This document shows, in pieces, positions 27,636 through 35,868 of a stretch of DNA of 64,000 nt. Location of the stretch: assembly GCF_013385635.1 (NCBI RefSeq), contig NZ_JACAPR010000014.1, positions 76,517 through 140,516 on the forward strand. The letters are read 5' to 3'. The position numbers and the translations under genes were made by a program. The stretch's first letter is position 1, and each line of letters begins with the position of its first letter. This stretch comes from Pseudomonas gingeri. GTDB taxonomy: Bacteria; Pseudomonadota; Gammaproteobacteria; Pseudomonadales; Pseudomonadaceae. The notes beneath the pieces were generated by a model. The model was not told the origin of the DNA. It made no database searches and worked only from the letters and a program-made list of their open reading frames with translations.

Positions 27636-28492
27636 TACCGGGGCAGCAGCGCGGTGTGGCGCTGATCACCGTGCTGTTGATCATGGCCCTGGCGCTGCTG
27701 CTGACCGCCAGTCTGCTGCGCAGCCACCACCTGACTCTGCACAGCAGCACCCGGCATATTCACCAAGTGCAGTTGCGCCAGTGGGCATTCGCGGTGGAAG
27801 ACTGGGCGGCGCAGCTTCTGCGCAATACCGAACTGACAGCGTCACGGAACATCAATCTGGCCCAGGAGTGGGCACGGCCGCCGGTGGCTTTTGCGATGGC
27901 CGATGCCGACGTGCGCCTTGAGATCGAAGACCTGGCCGGACGCTTCAACCTGACCCCGCTACTCAGGCCCGGCAAGGCCGATGAGATCATCCTCGCTCGC
28001 TGGGCGCGGTTGCTGCAATTGCTGGACATTCCACCCATCGATCTGGCGCCGCTGCGCGGCACCGAGATCCGCGACCCGAGCCAACTGCGGCTGCTTCCCG
28101 GTGTGGACAAGGTGGGTTTGCAGCGCCTGTTGCCCTGGGTTGTCCTTTTGCCTGGCGACGCGACCCTGAATATCAACACCGCCGGAGCGACGCTGTTGTC
28201 GACGCTGGAAGGGCTGTCCGCCATCGAGGCTCAGGCGCTGGTCCAGCAACGCCCTGCCGAAGGTTACCCCGATGCCGGCGCATTCGCCCTGGCCTCCGGT
28301 CTTCAGGGGCGGGGTATTGCCAGCCATGGCCTGGGTGTCGACAGCCGCTGGTTCCGGGTCGCTGTGGACGTGAGCGCCGGACGCAGTCGCCTGCGGCTGG
28401 TCAGTGACCTTGAGCGCGATCCGAAAACCCATCGCGTGCGTGTGGTACAGCGCCGTTTCCCGCCTCCGACCGACAGTGAACCGCCGTCATGA
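27632..28492 (+). CDS. gspK: Minor pseudopilin K (tip protein)
   Basis: Large minor pseudopilin of 286 residues that caps the pseudopilus. The leader QQRG/VALITVLLIMALALLL has Thr rather than Glu at +5, which is normal for GspK and fits its place at the tip. A large globular domain follows, with two helix-hairpin-helix-like parts (LRLLPGVDKVGLQRLLPW; INTAGATLLSTLEGLS). The start codon is GTG, overlapping the gspJ stop. Confidence 0.93.
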   Translation: MIPGQQRGVALITVLLIMALALLLTASLLRSHHLTLHSSTRHIHQVQLRQWAFAVEDWAAQLLRNTELTASRNINLAQEWARPPVAFAMADADVRLEIEDLAGRFNLTPLLRPGKADEIILARWARLLQLLDIPPIDLAPLRGTEIRDPSQLRLLPGVDKVGLQRLLPWVVLLPGDATLNINTAGATLLSTLEGLSAIEAQALVQQRPAEGYPDAGAFALASGLQGRGIASHGLGVDSRWFRVAVDVSAGRSRLRLVSDLERDPKTHRVRVVQRRFPPPTDSEPPS

Positions 28493-29583
28493 ACCATTGG
28501 CTTTATCTTTATCCCAGCGGGCTCGCCATGCCGGGTACCGACTGGCCGGTTGCCTGCTGGCGGGAGGCTGCCGAACCGCAAGACATGACTCTGGCTGGCG
28601 CTGCCCAGCTACTGGCGGGGCAGTCCGTACGAGTGGTCCTGCCAATGGAAGCGTGCAGTTGGTTACGCAGCGAGCCGTGGCCCGGGCGGCGGCAACCGAC
28701 GGTCCAGGCGCTGGCCTATGCCATCGAGGAGCAATTGGCCGATGACCTGGACAACCTGCATATCGCCGTGGGCACGGCTGATCAGGCGCGTCGTTACCCG
28801 TTGCTGGTGATCGACAAGGCGCTTGTGCGTGGCATTGTCGATTTGCTGCGGGGATTGGACCTGCAACTCGCCAGCCTTCAGGTCGATGCCGAATTGCTGC
28901 CGGCTGACCGGGCCTACGGCGCCTGGTGGGGCGGTCGCTGGTTGCTGGGCGGGGCACTGGAAGCGCGCCTGGCGTTGTCGGAGTCGGCGCTGCAATGCCT
29001 GCGCCCACGATTGCCGGACGATCTCTGCTGGCTGGATCCGCAGCGAGCGCCCGAGATCAGCACGTTGCTGGGTTCGGGGCAGGGCACGGACCTGCTCCAG
29101 GGCGAGTTTCGACGCACTGCCGGGCGTTGGCCCCGGGCGCTGTTGCTGGTTTCGGCGTTGGCGCTGTTCGCCTTGTCCTGGGGTTTTACCCTGGCCCGCA
29201 GCCAGTACCTCGAAGATACCGCCGCGCATTTGTATGAGCAGAGTGTCCGGCGCTTCCAGGTGCTGTATCCGGAGCAGACCCGTATTGTCGATCTGTCGGC
29301 GCAGCTCAAGGCCCTGGGCGCTGCCGATACACAGCAGCCCCGGCAGATGGCGCGCCTGGTGCAACTGGTCGAACAGGTGATCGGTGGCAGCGCCGTCGAA
29401 GTGCAGCGTATCGAGTACCGCGCCGGTACGGGCTGGACGGTGTTGCTGGCGGCGAACAGCTTCACCGAGTTGGAGCAACTGCGCGAACGCGGGCGCCAAA
29501 GCGCGCTGCCGATCCATCTGGGCAGTGCAAGCAAGGACCGCACGCGGGTGCAGGCGGTGCTGACCCTGGAGGAAAATGGATGA
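28489..29583 (+). CDS. gspL: Type II secretion assembly platform protein L
   Basis: Bitopic protein of 364 residues. A cytoplasmic actin-like domain (about 1-215) recruits GspE, one membrane segment follows (about 220-240, ALLLVSALALFALSWGF), and the periplasmic part ends in a ferredoxin-like domain (about 285-364). Sequence conservation in this family is low. The call rests on size, topology and position between gspK and gspM. ATGA overlaps on both sides. Confidence 0.9.
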   Translation: MNHWLYLYPSGLAMPGTDWPVACWREAAEPQDMTLAGAAQLLAGQSVRVVLPMEACSWLRSEPWPGRRQPTVQALAYAIEEQLADDLDNLHIAVGTADQARRYPLLVIDKALVRGIVDLLRGLDLQLASLQVDAELLPADRAYGAWWGGRWLLGGALEARLALSESALQCLRPRLPDDLCWLDPQRAPEISTLLGSGQGTDLLQGEFRRTAGRWPRALLLVSALALFALSWGFTLARSQYLEDTAAHLYEQSVRRFQVLYPEQTRIVDLSAQLKALGAADTQQPRQMARLVQLVEQVIGGSAVEVQRIEYRAGTGWTVLLAANSFTELEQLRERGRQSALPIHLGSASKDRTRVQAVLTLEENG

Positions 29584-30050
29584 CCAGGCGTCTGCATATC
29601 GCGGTTCCGCCCTTGCTGAGGGAGCGCTGGCAACGCCTGGCCCGGCGCGAGCGCCAGCTGTTGATCGGCTTGGGTATTTTCCTGCTGGCGGTGGTGTTGT
29701 TCAGCGGCCTCTGGCAACCGGCGCAACAGCGCCTGACGCAGGCACAACGGCTGTATCAACACCGCTGGGCCCTGGCCGCCGAAGTGCAGCGTGCCCGCCC
29801 GGCAACCGTGCGCTCGACGTCGTCGCAACCGCTGTCGACCCGCCTCGGCGAGACTACGCTGGCCGCCGGACTTGAATTGCAGCAACTGGACCAGGATGGG
29901 CAGTCGCTGCGCGTGACGATCTCGGGAGAGGCCCTGGCCCTGTTCGGTTGGCTGGACCAGATCGAACGGGGTGGCGCGTTGTTGCAGACCTTGAGTCTGG
30001 AGAAGCGTGACAAGCTGCTGGAGGCGCGGGTGGTGTGGCTCACCGACTAG
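29580..30050 (+). CDS. gspM: Type II secretion assembly platform protein M
   Basis: Inner-membrane protein of 156 residues: short cytoplasmic N-terminus, membrane segment (about 29-47), coiled coil and small ferredoxin-like periplasmic domain that pairs with GspL. Last gene of the operon. Its stop is only three bases from the stop of the convergent HNH gene, with no terminator between them. Confidence 0.9.
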   Translation: MTRRLHIAVPPLLRERWQRLARRERQLLIGLGIFLLAVVLFSGLWQPAQQRLTQAQRLYQHRWALAAEVQRARPATVRSTSSQPLSTRLGETTLAAGLELQQLDQDGQSLRVTISGEALALFGWLDQIERGGALLQTLSLEKRDKLLEARVVWLTD

Positions 30051-30053
30051 TGT

Positions 30054-30695
30054 TTACGCCCTGATCAGTTGTTCCGCATAGCGTGCGATAACGTGGCCGA
30101 ACGATACTTGGCGGTCGTTTTCGAGCGAGCGGAAAAATGCGACAGTCCTATGCAGGTCCTCTTCGGTGGCATCGATCAGGAAATCGTTATCGAAGAAGCC
30201 CAGCAGTTGTTCTTCCCGGCGATTGTTGAGATAGGCGATATCTAGAGCCAGCACGTCGATCATTTTCGTGGCGCAGGCATCGTTGGCGGATGCTTGTATT
30301 TCGCCTGTGAGCCGGTAGCAAAAGCGCTGCTCGCAGTTTTCCTCGAGGGGCGAGATATGAAGCTCTTCCTCGAACCAGTTGTCCTTGCGATGACCGCAAT
30401 GCAGCGGGTTGCCCGGCTTGGTTTCCCTGAGGCAGGAGGCGTGCAGGTTTTCGTAGTCCAGCGCCAGGTGCTCGAAGTGTTCCTGCGGCCGGAAATGCTC
30501 TATATGGCTGCTTTCCAACTCAATTTCCCGACCGCAATAGCAACAGGCATAGCGTTGTTCCAGTAGCAGTCGCAGGTGCAGATCGCGCTTCTGTGGGTTT
30601 TGCAGTGTTTCGTAGGTGGGCTGCCAATCTTCGTTTGCGCAGGCTTTCCAGTCGGTGAATGAAGCAGGTTCAGTTCCTTTGATCACTTGCCTCAT
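30054..30695 (-). CDS. ptuB: HNH endonuclease of a Septu-like defence pair (PtuB-like)
   Basis: Protein of 213 residues with an HNH nuclease core: CCYCGREI, then SSHIEHFRPQ (His-x-x-His type centre), LDYENLHASC, and a later HCGHRKDN. The cysteines should bind zinc. It belongs to the HNH family often annotated with retrons (TIGR02646), which includes PtuB of Septu. The ATG at 30695 overlaps the TGA of the upstream ATPase gene (ATGA), so the two are co-translated. A longer frame reaching 30785 would overlap the ATPase gene by about 90 bases and is not needed. No reverse transcriptase is nearby. Confidence 0.8.
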   Translation of the reverse strand: MRQVIKGTEPASFTDWKACANEDWQPTYETLQNPQKRDLHLRLLLEQRYACCYCGREIELESSHIEHFRPQEHFEHLALDYENLHASCLRETKPGNPLHCGHRKDNWFEEELHISPLEENCEQRFCYRLTGEIQASANDACATKMIDVLALDIAYLNNRREEQLLGFFDNDFLIDATEEDLHRTVAFFRSLENDRQVSFGHVIARYAEQLIRA

Positions 30696-31963
30696 TTGCC
30701 AAGTATCTCCTTGCGCTTTAGCAGGGCTTCGGCCCTGGCGAATTCGGGGAGGTCGGGGGCTTCTGTTTTCAGGTTGAGCAGACACGCCTTGGCGTCTTCC
30801 AGATTGTTGTTTTCCAGTGCGGAGAACAACGCGCTCAACAGGCTTTCTACTTCAGGTTCCCGTTGGGGGGCGCCCATGATTTCTTCAAGCACCCGGCTTG
30901 AGTCGAGTCCGTAGGAGACGCGCGGGTGCGAGCTGTCACCGTTGTCCAGCACGATGATTTCTTCCGGGCGCAGGCTACCGATGATCTGCGGCGAATGGCT
31001 GGCGGCGATGAACTGGACTTTCGGAAAGGCGGTTTTCAAGGCGCGGACGATAGCGCGTTGCCAGGCCGGGTGAAGATGGATATCCAGCTCGTCGATGATG
31101 ACCACGCCCGAGGTGTTCTGCAGGACGTCCTTGCCCATATGCGGGTTGAGAATACACATGCGGCGGGCGATATCGGCGATCAGCGCGATAAGGCCGCGTT
31201 GGCCGTCGCTGAGGCTATTGAAGGGAATGGTCCTGTCAGAGCCTAGATCAACCAAAAGAGTTTGGGCTCTTAGGTCGTAGCGTAAGTCATGTGCCTCGGG
31301 GAGAGCAGTCTGGATCGCTCGATTCACCCAGGCCAATTCGTCGTCTAAGTTTGCAGGGTTGGGTGCAGCTTCCAGAATGTTTTGCATCCGCTCTAGCGTT
31401 TTACCGATGAACCAGCTTTCAAAATCTTTCAGGTCAGTAACTGCATTGGACCAGTTTGCATAACCATCAAAGCGAGATATTTTTTGTTGTGCGGCGTATT
31501 CGGCGGAAATGCCGGCACTTTCCCAGCGTCTGTTAGCGCGATAGAAAGCCAATATCGATAAGTCGATCAATCCTCCGTCGTCTACGTCCTCCACCAAATC
31601 ATCGGTAGAAAGCCCAAGGCTGTCGTCACTAGTATCTGAATCCTTTTCCAGTTTTAGCACCACCCTCCATTCGTCAAGGCTCACAGCTTTGCCTTTGGCG
31701 TGTATGGACATTGGATAGGAGCGGTCTAAGCGGACTCTTCCTTCAAACTTGCTCATGACAAGACGTATATTTTCGACACCAAAGGATGTGGTAGATGTGT
31801 CGACTGTATTGCCATAGTCAATAAACGCGAGCGCCGCCGCCTGCAACAACGAAGTCTTCCCACTCCCATTGACCCCCACCACCAGATTGAACCCAGGCTG
31901 GAAGTCAAAGTGAGCGTCTTCGTAGCAACGAAAATTCTGGATATGCAGATGGTCCAGGCGCAT
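30692..31963 (-). CDS. ptuA: AAA ATPase of a Septu-like defence pair (PtuA-like)
   Basis: ABC/SMC-type ATPase of 423 residues without the long coiled coil of SMC proteins. The start HLHIQNFRCYEDAHFDF is typical of RecF/OLD-like ATPases. Walker A is GVNGSGKTSLL (about 33-43), the signature LSDGQRGLI (about 240-248), Walker B VVIIDELDIHLHP (about 279-291) and the His switch AASHSPQII (about 315-323). AGGGAA precedes the ATG at 31963. In Septu, PtuA senses phage attack and regulates the PtuB nuclease. That role is inferred here from the gene pair. The central part is less GC-rich than neighbouring genes, which hints at transfer. Confidence 0.8.
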   Translation of the reverse strand: MRLDHLHIQNFRCYEDAHFDFQPGFNLVVGVNGSGKTSLLQAAALAFIDYGNTVDTSTTSFGVENIRLVMSKFEGRVRLDRSYPMSIHAKGKAVSLDEWRVVLKLEKDSDTSDDSLGLSTDDLVEDVDDGGLIDLSILAFYRANRRWESAGISAEYAAQQKISRFDGYANWSNAVTDLKDFESWFIGKTLERMQNILEAAPNPANLDDELAWVNRAIQTALPEAHDLRYDLRAQTLLVDLGSDRTIPFNSLSDGQRGLIALIADIARRMCILNPHMGKDVLQNTSGVVIIDELDIHLHPAWQRAIVRALKTAFPKVQFIAASHSPQIIGSLRPEEIIVLDNGDSSHPRVSYGLDSSRVLEEIMGAPQREPEVESLLSALFSALENNNLEDAKACLLNLKTEAPDLPEFARAEALLKRKEILGK

Positions 31964-32041
31964 GCCGGCTTCCCTTAGCAAAACGGACAGATGCGCTCAG
32001 TGTACCTTGGCGCGCCGCAACCGCTAGCGGCGCATTTGTCT

Positions 32042-33319
32042 CTAGGCTTTAACGTTACCCGCCAGCACCGGCAGCCGCGCCAGCTTCAGCGCCACCAGCA
32101 AGGCCAGCACCAGCAATCCACCGATAAACAGGCCGATACCGTTCCAGCCCGCGTAGTGCCAGGCCACGCCGCCCAGGGTGCCGGCGACGCTGGAGCCGAC
32201 GTAGTAGCAGAACAGGTAGAGCGACGACGCCTGGCCCTTGGCTGTCAGCGCCCGACGGCCGATCCAGCTGCTGGCCACCGAGTGCGCGCCGAAGAAACCG
32301 AAGGTGAACAGCAGGACGCCGACAATCACCACCGGCAGTGGCATGGCCATGGTCAGCGCAATCCCCGCCAGCATCATCACGATCATCGCCCACAGCACCT
32401 TGCGCCGGCCCAGTTTGTCGGCCAGAGAACCGATCTGTGCCGAGCTGTAGATCCCCGACAGGTAGACGATCGACAGCAGGCCGACAAAGGCCTGGCTCAG
32501 GCCGTAGGGTTCGGCCAGCAGGCGATAGCCGATGTAGTTGAACAGGGTCACGAAGGCACCCATCAGCAGGAAGCCTTCGACAAACAGCCACGGCAGGCCG
32601 GCATCGCGAAAATGGATGGTGAAGCCATTGAGCAGGTTACGGGTATTGAGTTTGCTCGGGCGGAAGTTGCGCGATTCCGGGAGGATCCTCCAGAACACGG
32701 TCGCCGCGATCAGCGCCAGGCCGCCGATCACCAGTAGGGCGGTGTGCCAGCTGACGAAGTCGATCAGTACGCCGATGATCAGTCGCCCGCTCATCCCGCC
32801 GATGGCGTTGCCACCGATATACAGGCCCATCGCCAGGCCGATGTGCTGGGGATGGATCTCCTCGCTCAGGTAGGTCATGCCGACCGCCGCCAGGCCGCTC
32901 AACGACAGTCCCACCAGCGCCCGCATCAGCAGCACGCCCTGCCAGTTGGGCATGAACGCGCCGAGCAGGGTGAACAGCGCCGCGCCGAACAGAGCGATCA
33001 CCATCACCGGCTTGCGCCCGAGGCTGTCGGAAATCGGTCCGGTGATCAGCAGGCCGATGGCTAGCATCGCGGTCGCCACCGAGAGGATCAGGCTGCTCTG
33101 GGCAGCATTGATGCCGTACTCCCTGGACAGCACCGGCATCATCGGCTGCACGCAGTACAGCAGGGCGAAGGTGGCGAAGCCGCCGGAGAACAGCGCCAGC
33201 ACCGTGCGCATGAACGCCGGGGTGCCTTTTTCAATATAGGTATCGTTGAGTTGGGCGACAACATCGTCCAGCGCGCTGGGGGGAATTTCGTGGGCCAGTG
33301 GAGCGACAGCAGTTTTCAC
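32042..33319 (-). CDS. MFS transporter (YnfM-like drug/sugar efflux type)
   Basis: Inner-membrane transporter of about 425 residues with twelve predicted membrane segments and a hydrophilic N-terminus of about 45 residues. The loop after segment 2 has GPISDSLGRKPVM, the MFS motif A (G-x3-D-x-x-GRK/R), repeated in the second half as GSLADKLGRRKVL. The GTG at 33319 is preferred because GAGG lies about eight bases upstream. An ATG at 33364 would add 15 residues and run into the control region shared with the divergent LysR gene. The substrate cannot be told from sequence. Confidence 0.85.
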   Translation of the reverse strand: MKTAVAPLAHEIPPSALDDVVAQLNDTYIEKGTPAFMRTVLALFSGGFATFALLYCVQPMMPVLSREYGINAAQSSLILSVATAMLAIGLLITGPISDSLGRKPVMVIALFGAALFTLLGAFMPNWQGVLLMRALVGLSLSGLAAVGMTYLSEEIHPQHIGLAMGLYIGGNAIGGMSGRLIIGVLIDFVSWHTALLVIGGLALIAATVFWRILPESRNFRPSKLNTRNLLNGFTIHFRDAGLPWLFVEGFLLMGAFVTLFNYIGYRLLAEPYGLSQAFVGLLSIVYLSGIYSSAQIGSLADKLGRRKVLWAMIVMMLAGIALTMAMPLPVVIVGVLLFTFGFFGAHSVASSWIGRRALTAKGQASSLYLFCYYVGSSVAGTLGGVAWHYAGWNGIGLFIGGLLVLALLVALKLARLPVLAGNVKA

Positions 33320-33437
33320 GGGGGACCTCGGGAGGAGCAGCCGGTCAGGTAATGGAAAAAGCATATAGCTGGCTAACTATTCTTTCCAATATATTGTTCG
33401 ACCTGTTTGATAGGTTTTGCGACTCAATGAGGTGTTT
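33320..33437. promoter_or_regulatory. Divergent promoter region of the MFS and LysR genes
   Basis: This gap of 118 bases is AT-rich in its middle. It has two short inverted repeats, ATAG-N8-CTAT (33365-33380) and CAATATATTG (33387-33396), that could be LysR-type binding sites. The layout (regulator divergent from target) is the classic LysR arrangement. Confidence 0.4.
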
Positions 33438-34337
33438 ATGGAATTGCGGCATTTGCGCTACTTCATTGCGGTGGCCGAGGAGCTGCATTTTGGCCGTGCC
33501 GCAGAGCTGCTGGGGATCTCCCAGCCACCCTTGAGCCAGCAGATCCAGGCGCTGGAGCAGGAACTGGGGGCGCGGTTGTTCGAGCGGACCAATCGTCGGG
33601 TCGAGCTCAGTGAGGCCGGTCGCCTGTTCCTGGAAGAGGCGCGGCTGGTGCTGGTGCAAGTCGACAAGGCGGCGGATGTGGCCCGACGCGCCCAGTTGGG
33701 CGAGTTGGGGGAGCTGAAGATCGGCTTCACCTCGTCGGCGCCGTTCAATTCGACGATTCCCCAGGTGCTCTTTGCGTTTCGCCAGTCCTTTCCGGCGGTG
33801 CACCTGAATCTGCGGGAAATGAGCAGCAAGATGGTCGCCGATGGACTGATGGATGAGTCGATCGAGGTCGGCCTGATGCGCCCGTTGCCATTGCCCGAGG
33901 CGCTGGATGTCGTCGAGTTGATGCATGAGCCGCTGGTGGCGGTGCTCAGTTCCAATCACCCGCTGGCAACGGGCAGCGAGGCTGGATTGCACCTGTCGGA
34001 ACTGGCGCTGGAGCCCTTTGTGTTTTTCCCGCGCAGCTATGGCAGCGGGTTGTATGCGCAGCTCATGACCCTGGCGCGCCAGGCCGGCTTCAGCCCGCAC
34101 TTTGCCCAGGAAGCCGGCGAGGCGATGACCATCATCGGTCTGGTGGCGGCGGGCTTGGGGGTGTCGGTACTGCCGGCGTCCTACCAGCGGATCCGCATCG
34201 ACGGTGTGGTCTATCGGCCCTTGCTCGATCCGGATGCGGTGTCGGCGGTGTGGCTGGTGCAGCGCAAGGACCAGAAGTCGCCGATGGCCAAGGCGTTTGT
34301 CGAGTTGCTGACGCGGCAGACAAAGGATCAGGTCTGA
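33438..34337 (+). CDS. LysR-family transcriptional regulator
   Basis: Regulator of 299 residues. The N-terminal winged helix-turn-helix MELRHLRYFIAVAEELHFG/RAAELLGISQPPLSQQI (residues 1-37) is of the BenM/CatM-like subgroup, followed by a linker helix and a periplasmic-binding-protein-like effector domain (about 90-299). The ATG at 33438 fits the family start. It probably controls itself and the divergent MFS gene. The inducer is unknown. Confidence 0.9.
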   Translation: MELRHLRYFIAVAEELHFGRAAELLGISQPPLSQQIQALEQELGARLFERTNRRVELSEAGRLFLEEARLVLVQVDKAADVARRAQLGELGELKIGFTSSAPFNSTIPQVLFAFRQSFPAVHLNLREMSSKMVADGLMDESIEVGLMRPLPLPEALDVVELMHEPLVAVLSSNHPLATGSEAGLHLSELALEPFVFFPRSYGSGLYAQLMTLARQAGFSPHFAQEAGEAMTIIGLVAAGLGVSVLPASYQRIRIDGVVYRPLLDPDAVSAVWLVQRKDQKSPMAKAFVELLTRQTKDQV

Positions 34338-35094
34338 TTCTGTTGGGCTCATGAGAGATTTCAGACAGAGGGCGCTTATTCGGCTGATCCATCTTTTGTA
34401 GCCTAAAGTTCCGCTAGCTCTGCGCTTTGGATACCAAGTCACGACGTAGTAGCCAAAGCCCCGACGTTCTTAGCGCGGCTCTAACACCAAAGACCCAGCA
34501 GGGGTTTTCATGACGGTTAGCCGATGGTTGCTCCGCATTTCACGAAATTCGCAGTAAATTGGCGCTTTGTTAACGATCATGCTCGCTATGTGTTGCGGAA
34601 CATCGTCAATGCTCATGCAGCCGTACTTAGCTAAATCTACCTGGTGAGCCTCCCAAATCAGGCCTGCCAGTCCTCCATGCTCTCCAGGCCCGGGGCCCAG
34701 GCGCGCCATTGGGCGATATTGAAGTTGATCACTGAGTGTCTTCCCGCCCCTGCGGGCTTCCTTGAACGCTACGGTTGGTTCCTTGACCGATACCAACCTT
34801 GGCGTGGCGCTGTGGCCGAGTGGCGCGCATTATCCCGGTGCGGCGGACTTGTAGCAAACAATTGGCTACATTTTGCACGATAAAATTTACAAATGGCGAG
34901 AGCGTCATGTGTCATATGGCCATTATCGATGTTTTCAGGGATGCGTCTGTCGGCTGTTTCCCTGGTTTGACTGGAATAGTCGAGGGTTTGCACCGCTATT
35001 GCTGATGATGAAGTAGTACTTGTCTCTCCGAGGTGGCGAAGCAGCGGCCAAGCCCTCTACACTCGATCATTCATTGATACACGGAGGTCTTGTC
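34338..35094. other. Gene-poor, decayed stretch between lysR and the parA-like gene
   Basis: About 750 bases with less regular codon structure and lower GC than the core. The only reading frame with recognisable character is the minus-strand one at 34470-34796, listed separately. 34800-35090 gives short, unconvincing frames on both strands. It looks like the scar of a former insertion or deletion. GGAGG at about 35083 is the ribosome site of the next gene. Confidence 0.5.
34470..34796 (-). pseudogene. Possible remnant of a polymorphic-toxin C-terminal domain
   Basis: Open frame of 108 codons. The C-terminal 65 residues (EAHQVDLAKYG, MSIDDVPQHIASMI and APIYCEF onward) resemble in style the barnase/EndoU-like nuclease tips found at the end of Rhs, CDI or other polymorphic toxins: small, basic, with a His near the start and a beta-rich end. 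There is no N-terminal delivery domain, no convincing ribosome site and no recognisable immunity gene. I cannot name a family with certainty; it may be a short functional orphan or a leftover. Confidence 0.35.
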
Positions 35095-35868
35095 ATGCGG
35101 CGTGTGGTGTTCAATCAGAAGGGTGGGGTCGGCAAATCGAGCATTGCCTGCAACCTGGCGGCGGTCAGCGCCAGCGAGGGCTATCGGACCCTGTTGGTGG
35201 ACCTCGATGCCCAGGCCAACTCCACGCAATACCTGACCGGTCTCACCGGTGAGGACATTCCCATGGGCATTGCCGACTTCTTCAAGCAAACCCTCTCGTC
35301 CGGGCCGTTCTCGAAGAAGGGCCAGGTGGATATCTACGAAACCCCCTTCGACAACCTGCATGTGATCACGGCCACTGCCGAACTGGCCGACCTGCAGCCC
35401 AAGCTCGAGGCGAAACACAAGATCAACAAGCTGCGCAAACTGCTGGACGAACTGGCGGAGGATTACGACCGGATTTACCTGGATACGCCGCCGGCGCTGA
35501 ACTTCTATGCGGTTTCAGCGCTGATTGCCGCTGATCGTGTGCTGATTCCCTTCGACTGTGACAGCTTCTCCCGGCAGGCGCTGTATGGCCTGCTGGCGGA
35601 AATCGAAGAGTTGAAGGAGGACCACAACGAAGGCCTGCAAGTGGAAGGCATCGTGGTCAATCAATTCCAGCCCCGGGCCAGCCTGCCGCAGCAGATGCTC
35701 GATGAGCTGATCGCCGAAGGCCTGCCGGTGCTGTCGGTGTACCTCAACAGCTCGGTGAAGATGCGCGAATCCCATGAAGCCAGCAAGCCGCTGATTCACT
35801 TCGACCCGCGCCACAAGCTGACCCAGCAGTTCGTCGACCTGCACAACCTGCTGGAAGACAACGCTTAA
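35095..35868 (+). CDS. ParA/MinD-family P-loop ATPase, orphan
   Basis: ATPase of 257 residues with the deviant Walker A QKGGVGKSS (about 8-16), Walker A' LLVDLDAQANST (about 35-46), and Walker B YLDTPPALNF (about 121-130). The ATG at 35095 has a strong GGAGG site; a longer frame upstream lacks one. No parB or parS-like repeats lie nearby, so it is not a complete partition system. Such orphan ParA proteins can position protein complexes. Its stop codon shares the TTAA palindrome (35865-35868) with the convergent trxC. Confidence 0.88.
   Translation: MRRVVFNQKGGVGKSSIACNLAAVSASEGYRTLLVDLDAQANSTQYLTGLTGEDIPMGIADFFKQTLSSGPFSKKGQVDIYETPFDNLHVITATAELADLQPKLEAKHKINKLRKLLDELAEDYDRIYLDTPPALNFYAVSALIAADRVLIPFDCDSFSRQALYGLLAEIEELKEDHNEGLQVEGIVVNQFQPRASLPQQMLDELIAEGLPVLSVYLNSSVKMRESHEASKPLIHFDPRHKLTQQFVDLHNLLEDNA

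Noticed and set aside
30054..31963. Retron with HNH/ATPase effector
   Set aside because: The two proteins match retron-associated effectors, but there is no reverse transcriptase and no msr/msd-like inverted repeat within several kilobases.
34769..34993. Minus-strand frame of 74 codons upstream of the toxin-like fragment
   Set aside because: No similarity to known proteins, no ribosome site, and it lies in the decayed stretch. I could not support it as the missing part of the toxin.
35095..35868. Plasmid partition locus
   Set aside because: Only a ParA-type gene is present; no parB, no parS-like repeats, no replication gene, and both sides are chromosomal.
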